Source: Pseudaminobacter sp047739745
GTDB lineage: Bacteria; Pseudomonadota; Alphaproteobacteria; Rhizobiales; Rhizobiaceae
NCBI RefSeq assembly: GCF_047739745.1
Contig: NZ_JBLLVA010000022.1
Span: 1-64,000 of the forward strand
DNA: 64,000 nt
Direction of reading: 5' to 3'
The first letter of the stretch is position 1. Each line of letters starts with the position of its first letter. The translations under genes were made by a program, and so were the position numbers. Of this stretch, positions 32,116 through 41,055 are shown one piece after another. The notes under the pieces were generated by a model that saw only the letters and a list, made by a program, of their open reading frames with translations, was not told the origin of the DNA and ran no database searches.

Positions 32116-34676
32116 GCGATAACAAATCGGGAGATGACAACACTTTGAGCGTCAACATGAAGAAGACCTTGACGTTGAAGCGCCCTGGTGTGGAACAGGG
32201 CACGGTACGCCAGAACTTCTCGCATGGGCGCACGAAGTCGGTTGTCGTCGAGACCAAGAAGCGCAAGTTCACTCTGCCTGGCGAGCGGCCGGAAACTGCC
32301 GCCGCGCCCGCTTTCTCGCCGAAGCCTCAGGCGCCCGCCGCGGCAGCTCCTGCGGCGCCGGAGGTTGTCAAGCCCGCGCCGCCACCCGCGCCGGACCGCA
32401 CCGGCGTCGTGTTGAACGAGCTGTCGACCAGCGAGATGGAAGCGCGTCGGCGTGCGCTCGAAGGCTCCAAGGCGCGTGAGATGGAGGATCGGCAGCGTGC
32501 TCTCGAAGAGTCGCGGCGCCGCCAGGAAGAAGAAGAGCGCCGCAAGCGCGAACGCGAGGAATCGGCGCGCCGGCAGGCCGAGGAGGAGGCTCGGCTTCAG
32601 GCCGAGGCCGAATCGCGGCGTCGTGCCGAAGAGGAAGCGCGTCGCCGCGCCCCTCAGCATGCCGATGTGGCGGCCGCCGATGAGGAGCCTGAAGCGAAGG
32701 CCAAGAGCCTGGTGCGCGGTACGCCGGTCAAGCGCGTCGTGACGCCTGAGGTCGCGCGTCCGGCCAAGACCAAGGGCGAGGAAGATCGCCGTCGCGGCAA
32801 GCTCACGCTGAACTCGGCGATGTCCGACGACGATGCACGCGCCCGGTCCCTGTCGTCGATGCGTCGCCGGCAAGAGAAATTCAAGCGGGCCATGCATCAG
32901 GAGCCGCGCGAGAAGATTTCGCGCGAGGTCGTGCTTCCCGAGACGATCACCATCCAGGAACTGGCGCAGCGCATGTCGGAGCGCGCCGTCGATGTGGTCA
33001 AATATTTCATGAAGCAGGGCCAGATCCTGAAGCCCGGCGACGTGATCGACGCCGATACGGCCGAACTGATCGCGTCCGAATTCGGGCATACGGTGCGCCG
33101 TGTGGCCGAGTCGGACATTGAGGAAGGCCTGTTCGACGTTGCCGATCGGCCCGAGGACCTTCGGCCGCGCTCGCCGGTTGTCACCATCATGGGCCATGTC
33201 GACCACGGCAAGACCTCGCTGCTCGACGCGATCCGCAATGCCAATGTGGTCTCCAGCGAATCCGGCGGCATCACCCAGCATATCGGCGCCTATCAGGTCG
33301 AAAAGAACGGTCAGAAGATCACCTTCATCGACACGCCGGGCCACGCGGCCTTCACGGCGATGCGCGCTCGCGGCGCACAGGCTACCGACATCGCCATCCT
33401 GGTGGTGGCGGCCGATGACAGCGTGATGCCGCAGACGGTTGAATCAATCAATCACGCCAAGGCGGCGGGCGTGCCGATCATCGTGGCGATCAACAAGATC
33501 GACAAGCCGTCGGCCGACCCGCAGAAGGTGCGTTCGGAACTGCTTCGTCACGAGGTCTTCGTCGAATCGATGGGCGGCGAGGTGCTGGATGTCGAGGTGT
33601 CCGCCACCAAGGGCACCAATCTCGACAAGCTGCTCGAAGCCATCCTGCTGCAGGCCGAACTGCTCGACCTGCAGGCCAACCCCAACCGCACCGCCGAAGG
33701 CGTTATCATCGAGGCCAAGCTCGACAAAGGCCGCGGCCCGGTTGCCACCGTTCTGGTGCAGACCGGCACGCTCCTGGTCGGCGATATCGTCGTGGCCGGC
33801 AATGAATGGGGACGCGTGCGCGCCCTCGTCAACGATCGCGGCGATCATCTGGAGCAGGCGCTGCCGGCCACGCCGGTCGAAATCCTCGGCCTCCAGGGCA
33901 CGCCACAGGCGGGCGACCGCTTTGCCGTGGTCAACAACGAGGCCAAGGCGCGCGAGATCACCGAATATCGCCAGCGCAAGGCGCGCGACAAGGCGGCTGC
34001 CCGTCACGCCGGCCAGCGCGGCTCGCTCGAGCACATGATGTCGCAATTGCAATCCAGCGGCCTGAAGGAATTCCCGCTGGTCATCAAGGCCGACGTCCAG
34101 GGCTCAGTCGAGGCGATCGTCAATGCGCTCGCCGAGCTCGGCACCGACGAGGTTCGGGCGCGGATCGTCCATGCCGGTGCCGGCGGCATCACCGAAAGCG
34201 ACGTGTCGCTGGCCGAAACGTCCGGCGCGGCCATGATCGGCTTCAACGTTCGCGCCAATCCGCAGGCGCGACACGCGGCCGAACAGGCCGGTCTCGATAT
34301 CCGTTACTACAACATCATCTACACCCTCGTGGACGATGTGAAGGCGGCGATGTCGGGCCTGTTGTCGCCGGAGCGCCGCGAGACCTTCATCGGCAACGCC
34401 GAGATCCTCGAGGTCTTCGACATCACCAAGGTCGGCAAGGTCGCGGGCTGCCGCGTGACGGAAGGCAAGGTCGAACGGGGTGCCGGGGTCCGGCTGATCC
34501 GCGACAACGTCGTCATCCACGAAGGCACGCTGAAGACGCTGAAGCGCTTCAAGGACGAGGTGTCTGAAGTGCCTGCCGGCCAGGAATGCGGCATGGCCTT
34601 CGCCAATTACGAGGACATCCGCCAGGGCGACATCATCGAGGCCTTCCGCGTGGAGCATGTGTCGCGGACGCTTTAA
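32112..34676 (+). CDS. infB: translation initiation factor IF-2
   Basis: 854 aa. The N-terminal part has a short conserved segment (about 13-60), then a Pro/Ala linker and an Arg/Glu-rich coiled stretch (about 110-185) of low complexity. The GTPase core has G1 GHVDHGKTSLLDAI near residue 360, G3 DTPGHAAF and G4 NKIDKP, followed by domains II, III and the initiator-tRNA-binding C-terminus. IF-2 brings fMet-tRNA to the 30S subunit. It overlaps ylxR and is followed by a hairpin before rbfA. Confidence 0.98.
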   Translation: MSDNKSGDDNTLSVNMKKTLTLKRPGVEQGTVRQNFSHGRTKSVVVETKKRKFTLPGERPETAAAPAFSPKPQAPAAAAPAAPEVVKPAPPPAPDRTGVVLNELSTSEMEARRRALEGSKAREMEDRQRALEESRRRQEEEERRKREREESARRQAEEEARLQAEAESRRRAEEEARRRAPQHADVAAADEEPEAKAKSLVRGTPVKRVVTPEVARPAKTKGEEDRRRGKLTLNSAMSDDDARARSLSSMRRRQEKFKRAMHQEPREKISREVVLPETITIQELAQRMSERAVDVVKYFMKQGQILKPGDVIDADTAELIASEFGHTVRRVAESDIEEGLFDVADRPEDLRPRSPVVTIMGHVDHGKTSLLDAIRNANVVSSESGGITQHIGAYQVEKNGQKITFIDTPGHAAFTAMRARGAQATDIAILVVAADDSVMPQTVESINHAKAAGVPIIVAINKIDKPSADPQKVRSELLRHEVFVESMGGEVLDVEVSATKGTNLDKLLEAILLQAELLDLQANPNRTAEGVIIEAKLDKGRGPVATVLVQTGTLLVGDIVVAGNEWGRVRALVNDRGDHLEQALPATPVEILGLQGTPQAGDRFAVVNNEAKAREITEYRQRKARDKAAARHAGQRGSLEHMMSQLQSSGLKEFPLVIKADVQGSVEAIVNALAELGTDEVRARIVHAGAGGITESDVSLAETSGAAMIGFNVRANPQARHAAEQAGLDIRYYNIIYTLVDDVKAAMSGLLSPERRETFIGNAEILEVFDITKVGKVAGCRVTEGKVERGAGVRLIRDNVVIHEGTLKTLKRFKDEVSEVPAGQECGMAFANYEDIRQGDIIEAFRVEHVSRTL

Positions 34677-34749
34677 GCGGACTGCCGTATTGATGATGGA
34701 GTAGCCACCCGCTTAGCGGCGGAAGGCGCAACCTCCACCCGGCGTTCCA

Positions 34750-34780
34750 TCTCCACCCTTCATTGCCGGAAGGGTGGAGA
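34750..34780 (+). other. hairpin between infB and rbfA
   Basis: Perfect 11-bp stem TCTCCACCCTT (34750-34760) with AAGGGTGGAGA (34770-34780) and a 9-nt loop, then CCGCGTTTTCG. The short T-run makes it a moderate intrinsic terminator or an RNA processing site. The 165-bp gap around it holds no gene. Confidence 0.6.
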
Positions 34781-34841
34781 CCGCGTTTTCGATAATCGCG
34801 TCAGATACGATCGAACTGATCGCCGAAAGGCAATGATACTC

Positions 34842-35249
34842 ATGTCACGAACATCTTCGTCCGGCCCCTCACAGCGCCAACTCCGCGTCGGCGAGCAGGT
34901 GCGCCACGCACTGTCGGATGTGTTCCGGCGCGGCGAGGTCAGCGACGGTCTCATCGAGACGACCGTGATTTCGATCTCCGAAGTGCGCATGTCGCCTGAC
35001 CTGAAAATCGCCACGGCCTTCGTTTCGCCGCTCGGCGCGCGTGACGATGCCGCGGTGATCGAGGCTCTCAACCGCAATGCACGCTTCATCCGCGGCCGCG
35101 TCTCGCCGGCCTTGCGGCAGATGAAATATATGCCGGAATTCCGTTTCCGGCTCGACACGAGCTACGACAATTTCGCCAGGATCGACGAGTTGCTGAAGTC
35201 GCCGGAGGTCGTGCGCGACCTGAAGGCCGATGGCGAGGAGAACGACTAA
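34842..35249 (+). CDS. rbfA: ribosome-binding factor A
   Basis: 135 aa from ATG 34842; ATG 34833 (adding three residues) is also possible because AAAGG lies at 34826-34830. The KH-like RbfA domain has the signature RVGEQVRHALSDVFRRGEV at the start, and TAFVSPLGARDDAAVIEALN and MKYMPEFRFRLDTSYDNFARIDELL later. It binds the 30S subunit during late 16S processing and supports cold growth. Its stop TAA overlaps the truB ATG by one base. Confidence 0.96.
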   Translation: MSRTSSSGPSQRQLRVGEQVRHALSDVFRRGEVSDGLIETTVISISEVRMSPDLKIATAFVSPLGARDDAAVIEALNRNARFIRGRVSPALRQMKYMPEFRFRLDTSYDNFARIDELLKSPEVVRDLKADGEEND

Positions 35250-36217
35250 TGGGCCGCCGAGGCAAGAAGAAGGGCCGCCCGGTTTCCGGTTGGCTGGTGT
35301 TCGACAAGCCGATCGGCATGGGCTCGACCGAGGCCGTGGCCAAGATCAAATGGCTGTTTCAGGCCGAAAAGGCCGGCCACGCTGGAACGCTGGATCCGCT
35401 GGCTTCCGGCATGCTGCCGATCGCGCTGGGCGAGGCCACGAAAACCGTGCCCTATGTCATGGACGGCGCCAAGGTCTACCGGTTTACCGTCGCCTGGGGC
35501 GAGGAGCGCTCGACGGACGATCTCGAGGGGCCTGTGACCAGAACCTCCGAGAAGCGCCCCGCGCAGGCCGAAATCCTCGGCTTGCTGCCGAAATATACCG
35601 GCATCATCATGCAGACGCCGCCGCAGTTCTCGGCAATCAAGATCGCCGGCGAACGCGCCTACGATCTGGCGCGCGAGGGGCAGACGCTCGACATTCCGCC
35701 GCGCGAGATCGAGATCGGCCGGCTCGAACTCGTCGACACGACGCCAGATGGCAATGCCATATTCGAGGTCGAATGCGGCAAGGGCACTTATGTTCGCTCG
35801 CTGGCGCGCGACATGGGCCGCGATCTCGGCTGCTTTGGCCATATTGCCGATCTGCGGCGCATCGAGGTCGAGCCATTCACCGCCGACGATCTTGTGACCC
35901 TGGAGCAGCTTGAGGCCGCTATGCCGCAAGCCGCGGAAACAGCGGAAGAGGAGGGCGTGATCGGCAGGCGCGGTGACCGTTTTGGAGCGATGGACGCCTA
36001 TCTGGTCGATGCCGCGGCAGCGCTCGAGTGCCTGCCGCAGGTGGCGATCTCCGACGATGCGGCGGCAAAGATCAGGCTCGGCAATCCAATCATCGTGCGC
36101 GGCCGCGATGCGCCGGTGGAGGCGGACGAGGCTTGCGCCACGGCGCGCGGCAAGCTGGTGGCGATCGGCGCGATCGAAGCCGGCATGTTCAAGCCGAAGC
36201 GGGTTTTTGCGGCTTGA
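35249..36217 (+). CDS. truB: tRNA pseudouridine-55 synthase
   Basis: 322 aa. The catalytic segment AGHAGTLDPLASGMLPIALGEATK contains the active Asp in GTLDPLA. The KxYxF/tRNA-binding strand YRFTVAWGEERSTDD follows, and the PUA-like C-terminal domain covers about 255-318. It converts U55 to pseudouridine in the T-loop of tRNAs. It overlaps rbfA and precedes rpsO, the common rbfA-truB-rpsO-pnp order. A 162-bp gap before rpsO may hold its promoter; no clear box is seen. Confidence 0.96.
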   Translation: MGRRGKKKGRPVSGWLVFDKPIGMGSTEAVAKIKWLFQAEKAGHAGTLDPLASGMLPIALGEATKTVPYVMDGAKVYRFTVAWGEERSTDDLEGPVTRTSEKRPAQAEILGLLPKYTGIIMQTPPQFSAIKIAGERAYDLAREGQTLDIPPREIEIGRLELVDTTPDGNAIFEVECGKGTYVRSLARDMGRDLGCFGHIADLRRIEVEPFTADDLVTLEQLEAAMPQAAETAEEEGVIGRRGDRFGAMDAYLVDAAAALECLPQVAISDDAAAKIRLGNPIIVRGRDAPVEADEACATARGKLVAIGAIEAGMFKPKRVFAA

Positions 36218-36379
36218 ACCGCAGCTCCAGTGCGATTTTCGAATAGGACTGGTCTTTATCGCCATTTTGCCCTATATGCGCCGCAGCATTGCGCTTTGAG
36301 CGCCATGTTCATCGGCCCCAGCTGGACGACATCCCGGCCGAGGGCGTCCCGTTTCCTCAAATTCGAAAGGAAAAACTCG

Positions 36380-36649
36380 ATGTCGATTACCGCCGAACGC
36401 AAAAAGGAACTCATGGCCGAATTTGCGACCGTCAAGGGCGACACCGGTTCGCCGGAAGTCCAGGTCGCCATTCTGTCGGAGCGCATCAAGAACCTGACCG
36501 AGCACTTCAAGGACCACAAGAATGACAATCATTCGCGCCGTGGCCTGCTCGCGCTCGTGTCGCAGCGCCGCCGTCTCCTCGACTATCTGAAGAATCGGGA
36601 AGAAGGCCGCTACCAAACGCTGATCGAGAAACTCGGTCTGCGCCGCTGA
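36380..36649 (+). CDS. rpsO: 30S ribosomal protein S15
   Basis: 89 aa, normal length. It starts MSITAERKKELMAEFATVKGD, with the internal signature HFKDHKNDNHSRRGLLALVSQRRRLLDYLK (rRNA-binding helix pair). An AAAGGAAA purine run precedes the ATG at 36380. S15 binds the central 16S domain and helps order 30S assembly. It is followed by a strong hairpin and then pnp, the universal rpsO-pnp pair. Confidence 0.98.
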   Translation: MSITAERKKELMAEFATVKGDTGSPEVQVAILSERIKNLTEHFKDHKNDNHSRRGLLALVSQRRRLLDYLKNREEGRYQTLIEKLGLRR

Positions 36650-36655
36650 TACTGG

Positions 36656-36687
36656 ACCGGCGGACCTTCAGGTGAAGGTCCGCCGGT
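36656..36687 (+). terminator. strong hairpin after rpsO
   Basis: 15-bp perfect stem ACCGGCGGACCTTCA (36656-36670) with TGAAGGTCCGCCGGT (36673-36687) and a 2-nt loop, starting 7 bp after the rpsO stop. No T-tract follows, so partial termination or cleavage by RNase III-like enzymes is more likely than clean termination. E. coli has a processing hairpin at the same place. Confidence 0.7.
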
Positions 36688-36721
36688 CTGCCATTCGGGC
36701 GTGCATAAGGCACGTTCCGAC

Positions 36722-36767
36722 GGCACATGATCCCGTGCTGTAGAGCTTTTTCGGGATATCATGTGCC
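36722..36767 (+). other. second stem-loop in the pnp leader
   Basis: GGCACATGAT (36722-36731) pairs with ATCATGTGCC (36758-36767), then CCCG (36732-36735) with CGGG (36752-36755), with a 2-nt bulge, giving a 14-bp stem with a loop that carries TTTTT. It lies about 200 nt before the pnp start. The 321-bp rpsO-pnp gap has no gene apart from these two hairpins. Confidence 0.65.
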
Positions 36768-36970
36768 AAAAGGTTCTGCCGCTGCAGAGGGCAACGTCGG
36801 AACCGCCCATGAGACAGGTCATGGGGCAGGATTGCAGGATGCCCGGAGCGTTGCCCGCAACGCCCGCACTCACCGGACCTCCCGCTGTCTTGCCCATGGC
36901 TCGTCTGAAACAAGCCGGGAAGGCCGCGCGCGCGAATGGTGCGCCCCCTTCCATTTCTTAAGGACAAGAC

Positions 36971-39118
36971 ATGTTCAACCATCACAAGGTCGAAATCGAG
37001 TGGGCCGGACGCCCGCTCATTCTCGAAACCGGCAAGATCGCCCGTCAGGCCGATGGCGCCGTTCTCGCCACCTATGGCGAGACGATCGTGCTCGCCACGG
37101 TCGTCTCGGCGAAGGAGCCGAAGCCGGGCTTCGACTTCTTTCCGCTTACCGTCAACTACCAGGAAAAGACCTATGCCGCCGGCAAGATTCCGGGCGGCTA
37201 TTTCAAGCGCGAAGGCCGTCCGAGCGAAAAGGAAACGCTGGTTTCCCGCCTGATCGACCGCCCGATCCGCCCGCTTTTCGCCGATGGCTACAAGAACGAC
37301 ACGCAGGTCGTGGTCACGGTCGTGCAGCACGATCTTGAAAACGACCCGGACATTCTGTCGATCGTCGCCACCTCGGCGGCCCTGACGCTTTCGGGCGTGC
37401 CGTTCATGGGGCCGATCGGCGGCGCCCGCGTCGGCTACATTAACGGCGAATATGTGCTCAACCCGCATATCGACGAGATGGAGGAATCCAAGCTCGATCT
37501 CGTCGTCGCCGGCACTTCGGAAGCCGTTCTCATGGTCGAATCCGAAGCCAAGGAACTGCCGGAAGACGTCATGCTCGGCGCGGTCATGTTCGGCCATAAG
37601 GGTTTCCAGCCGGTCATCGACGCGATCATCCGGCTCGCCGAAGTCGCCGCCAAGGACCCGCGCGACCATACCGCGCCAAGCTATGACGATCTCGAAGCGG
37701 AAATGCTGAAGATCGCCGAGGCCGATCTGCGCGCTGCGTACAAGAACATCAACAAGCAGGAGCGCTATGGCGCGGTCGATGCCGTCAAGGCGAAGGTCAA
37801 GGCGGCATTCGCTCCGGCTGACGAGGAAGAGCCGAAATGGTCGGCCGAGCAGGTCGCGACGGTGTTCAAGCACCTCCAGGCCAAGATCGTCCGCTGGAAC
37901 ATCCTCGACACCGGTTCCCGCATCGACGGTCGCGACCTGAAGACTGTTCGCAACATAGTTTCCGAAGTCGGCATCCTGCCGCGCACCCACGGTTCGGCGC
38001 TGTTCACGCGCGGCGAGACGCAGGCGGTGGTGGTTGCCACGCTCGGCACCGGCGAGGACGAGCAGTATGTCGACAGCCTGACCGGCATGTACAAGGAGAA
38101 GTTCCTTCTCCACTACAACTTCCCGCCCTATTCGGTCGGCGAGACCGGCCGCATGGGCTCGCCTGGCCGTCGCGAGATCGGTCACGGCAAGCTCGCCTGG
38201 CGCGCCGTTCATCCGATGCTGCCGAGCGCCGAGCAGTTCCCCTACACGCTGCGCGTCGTCTCGGAAATCACCGAATCCAACGGTTCGTCTTCGATGGCGA
38301 CCGTCTGCGGCACCTCGCTGGCGCTGATGGATGCCGGCGTTCCGCTGCAGAAGCCGGTGGCCGGCATCGCCATGGGCCTGATCAAGGAAGGCGAGCGCTT
38401 TGCCATTCTCTCCGACATTCTTGGCGACGAGGATCACCTCGGCGACATGGATTTCAAGGTGGCCGGCACCACCAACGGCATCACCGCATTGCAGATGGAC
38501 ATCAAGATCGACGGCATCACCGAAGAGATCATGAATGTCGCGTTGGGTCAGGCCAAGGAGGGCCGCCTGCACATCCTCGGCGAGATGGCGAAAGCCTTGT
38601 CCGAGGGCCGCAAGGAGCTTGGCGAGTTCGCGCCGCGCATCGAGGTCATGCACATCCCGACCGACAAGATCCGCGATGTCATCGGTTCGGGTGGCAAGGT
38701 GATCCGCGAGATCGTCGAGAAGACCGGCGCCAAGATCAACATCGAGGATGACGGCACGATCAAGATCGCTTCTTCCAACGCCAAGGAGATCGAGGCGGCG
38801 AAGAAGTGGATCCACACCATCGTCGCTGAACCGGAAGTCGGTGAGATCTATGAAGGCACGGTCGTCAAGACCGCCGATTTCGGCGCTTTTGTCAATTTCT
38901 TCGGTCCCAAGGACGGTCTCGTCCACATCTCGCAGCTTGCCAACGACCGCGTCGCCAAGACGTCGGATGTCGTCAAGGAAGGCCAGAAGGTCTTCGTCAA
39001 GCTGATGGGCTTCGACGAGCGCGGCAAGGTTCGCCTGTCGATGAAGGTCGTCGACCAGGAGACCGGCAAGGAAATCGTGCGCGAGAAGAAGGCCGAGGGC
39101 GAAGAAACCGCCGCCTGA
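36971..39118 (+). CDS. pnp: polyribonucleotide nucleotidyltransferase (PNPase)
   Basis: 715 aa. Two RNase PH-like domains (about 1-230 and 310-555) are followed by a KH domain (IGSGGKVIREIVEKTGAKINIEDDG, about 560-620) and an S1 domain (GEIYEGTVVKTADFGAFVNFFGPKDGLVHISQL, about 622-700). It degrades RNA 3' to 5' using phosphate. A purine-rich site (AGGACAAG) precedes the ATG. In enterobacteria PNPase represses itself through its leader; the hairpins here could serve that purpose. A terminator follows. Confidence 0.98.
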   Translation: MFNHHKVEIEWAGRPLILETGKIARQADGAVLATYGETIVLATVVSAKEPKPGFDFFPLTVNYQEKTYAAGKIPGGYFKREGRPSEKETLVSRLIDRPIRPLFADGYKNDTQVVVTVVQHDLENDPDILSIVATSAALTLSGVPFMGPIGGARVGYINGEYVLNPHIDEMEESKLDLVVAGTSEAVLMVESEAKELPEDVMLGAVMFGHKGFQPVIDAIIRLAEVAAKDPRDHTAPSYDDLEAEMLKIAEADLRAAYKNINKQERYGAVDAVKAKVKAAFAPADEEEPKWSAEQVATVFKHLQAKIVRWNILDTGSRIDGRDLKTVRNIVSEVGILPRTHGSALFTRGETQAVVVATLGTGEDEQYVDSLTGMYKEKFLLHYNFPPYSVGETGRMGSPGRREIGHGKLAWRAVHPMLPSAEQFPYTLRVVSEITESNGSSSMATVCGTSLALMDAGVPLQKPVAGIAMGLIKEGERFAILSDILGDEDHLGDMDFKVAGTTNGITALQMDIKIDGITEEIMNVALGQAKEGRLHILGEMAKALSEGRKELGEFAPRIEVMHIPTDKIRDVIGSGGKVIREIVEKTGAKINIEDDGTIKIASSNAKEIEAAKKWIHTIVAEPEVGEIYEGTVVKTADFGAFVNFFGPKDGLVHISQLANDRVAKTSDVVKEGQKVFVKLMGFDERGKVRLSMKVVDQETGKEIVREKKAEGEETAA

Positions 39119-39144
39119 TGGCATTTAGTTAGCGACTGAGATTG

Positions 39145-39179
39145 AAGCGGGCGCACCGGAAGGTAGCGCCCGCTTTTCT
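39145..39179 (+). terminator. intrinsic terminator after pnp
   Basis: Stem AAGCGGGCGC (39145-39154) with GCGCCCGCTT (39166-39175), 11-nt loop, followed by TTCT in a TTTTCT run. It lies 26 bp after the pnp stop and ends the operon before the rsmC-like gene. Confidence 0.8.
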
Positions 39180-39205
39180 ATTGCGCCACCGAACCGAGCT
39201 CTAAA

Positions 39206-40225
39206 ATGACGCGTGATACGCTGAAGACCCTTTTTCATCCCTTCGAAGCGGGCGCACTTGATGCGCCGGGAAAGGGCGAACGGGTCCTGTTCCTCGGGGC
39301 GGAGCCTGGCTTCCGCTTGCCGGATGACTTCACGGCCGCACTTTCGATGGTGCAAGGCTTCCGGCCTTATGTGCGTGGGCTTGAGGCCGGTGGACATACG
39401 GTCACGCCCAAGGCGGAAGGACAGGATTTCGATGCTGCGCTGGTTTTATGCGGCCGCCACCGCGGATGGAACGAAATGCTTGTCGCAGACGCGCTCGAAC
39501 GGGTGAGGGCCGGCGGATTGGTTCTCGTTGCCGGCAGCAAGGACGACGGCATTGCCAGCCTGCGCAAGCGCGTCGGCGACCTTGTCGAGATCGAAGATTA
39601 CTTGCCCAAACATCATGGCGTTGCCTTCTGGTTCCGCCGCTCCGAAGACAGCTCCGCGGCAGTGGCGGCGCTGCGCGAGGGCAATGGCGAGCGGCTGATC
39701 GACGGGCGCTTCCACACCGCGCCCGGCATGTTCTCAGCCGACGAGGTTGATCCCGGCTCGAAGCTGCTGGTCGAGCATCTGCCGGACAAGATCACCGGCG
39801 CTGTCGCGGATTTCTGCGCGGGCTGGGGCTATCTCGCTGCCGAACTGGCGCGGATGCATCCGAAGATTTCGACGCTCGACCTTTACGAGGCCGATTTCGC
39901 TTCGCTGGAGGCAGCCAGGCGCAATCTGGCCCGAATCGCCTCGATCGAGCCGCGCTTCTTCTGGCACGATTTGCTCAGCGAGGAGGTCCGGTATCGATAT
40001 GACCTGATCGTCATGAATCCGCCCTTCCATCAGCGGCGTTCGGCCGAGCCGGATATGGGGCAGCGAATGATTCGCGCTGCCGCGGCCGCGCTGAAGCCCG
40101 GCGGCAGGCTCTATATGGTGGCGAACCGGCAACTGCCCTACGAGAGAACGTTGGCCGAGACCTTTTCCAGCCACGCCGAGGTGGCTCGCACCGGCGTGTT
40201 CAAGGTGCTGAGCGCACGCCGGTAA
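39206..40225 (+). CDS. rsmC: class I SAM methyltransferase, RsmC-like (16S rRNA G1207)
   Basis: 339 aa in two parts: an N-terminal methyltransferase-like domain without the catalytic motif (about 1-165), then the active domain with the SAM strand DFCAGWGYLAAELARMHP and the catalytic N-P-P-F-H at about 270, as in the RsmC/RlmG family. It would methylate N2 of a guanine in rRNA, probably G1207 of 16S rRNA. It follows the pnp terminator. RlmG (23S) cannot be excluded. Confidence 0.85.
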   Translation: MTRDTLKTLFHPFEAGALDAPGKGERVLFLGAEPGFRLPDDFTAALSMVQGFRPYVRGLEAGGHTVTPKAEGQDFDAALVLCGRHRGWNEMLVADALERVRAGGLVLVAGSKDDGIASLRKRVGDLVEIEDYLPKHHGVAFWFRRSEDSSAAVAALREGNGERLIDGRFHTAPGMFSADEVDPGSKLLVEHLPDKITGAVADFCAGWGYLAAELARMHPKISTLDLYEADFASLEAARRNLARIASIEPRFFWHDLLSEEVRYRYDLIVMNPPFHQRRSAEPDMGQRMIRAAAAALKPGGRLYMVANRQLPYERTLAETFSSHAEVARTGVFKVLSARR

Positions 40226-40233
40226 AAATCGCT

Positions 40234-41043
40234 CTATTCGCCCTTGTCGGACTGCTTCAGTTCGTCAAGCGTCGGCATCGAGACGATGTGATAGCCGGAA
40301 TCCACATAGTGGATTTCGCCGGTGACGCCTGACGATAAATCGGACAGCAGATAAAGCGCCGAGCCGCCGACCTCGTCGATGGTGACCGTGCGGCGCAGCG
40401 GCGAATTGCGCTGCTGATAGGCGAACATATGGCGCGCATCGGCAATGCCTGCTCCCGCAAGCGTGCGCACCGGGCCGGCCGAAATGGCGTTCACCCGGAT
40501 GCCGCGCGGGCCGTAATCGTTGGCGAGGTAGCGCACGCTCGCCTCAAGCCCGGCCTTGGCAACGCCCATGACATTGTAGTTCGGCATGATGCGTGTCGAC
40601 CCGGCATAGGTCAGCGTGATCATAGAGCCGCCGTCCTTCATGAGTGCTGCGGCGTTGCGCGCGACTTCGGTGAAGGAGTAGCAGGAGATCACCATCGTGC
40701 GGATGAAATTCTCCCGGCTGGTATCGGCGTAAAGGCCCTTGAGCTCGTTCTTGTCGGAGAAGCCGATGGCATGCACGACGAAATCGAGTCCGTTCCAGGC
40801 TTCGCCCAATGCCTCGAAAACCGAGCTGACCGAGGCGCTGTCCTCGACGTCGCAGGGCAGCACCAGCGAGGCGGCTACCTGCTCGGCCAGCGGCTTGACG
40901 CGACGGCCGAAGGCCTCGCCCTGATAGGTGAATGCCAGTTCCGCGCCATGCGCGGCCAATTGCTTGGCGATGCCCCAGGCAATCGAATGGTCGTTGGCGA
41001 CGCCCATGATGAGGCCGCGCTTACCCTTCATCAAAGCTTCCAT
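40234..41043 (-). CDS. fabI: enoyl-[acyl-carrier-protein] reductase (NADH)
   Basis: 269-aa FabI-type SDR. The N-terminal GKRGLIMGVANDHSIAWGIAKQLAAHGAELAFTYQ matches the FabI nucleotide site; TYAGSTRIMPNYNVMGVAKAGLE carries the Y-x6-K active-site pair. It reduces the trans-2-enoyl-ACP double bond, the last step of fatty-acid elongation. It is the third gene of a leftward fabA-fabB-fabI operon, 12 bp after fabB. Confidence 0.95.
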   Translation of the reverse strand: MEALMKGKRGLIMGVANDHSIAWGIAKQLAAHGAELAFTYQGEAFGRRVKPLAEQVAASLVLPCDVEDSASVSSVFEALGEAWNGLDFVVHAIGFSDKNELKGLYADTSRENFIRTMVISCYSFTEVARNAAALMKDGGSMITLTYAGSTRIMPNYNVMGVAKAGLEASVRYLANDYGPRGIRVNAISAGPVRTLAGAGIADARHMFAYQQRNSPLRRTVTIDEVGGSALYLLSDLSSGVTGEIHYVDSGYHIVSMPTLDELKQSDKGE

Positions 41044-41055
41044 CGAAAGAAGACC

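Noticed and set aside
36668..39124. 818-codon open frame on the minus strand opposite pnp
   Set aside because: It mirrors the coding frame of pnp; long antisense frames are common in GC-rich DNA, and the translation has no family features.
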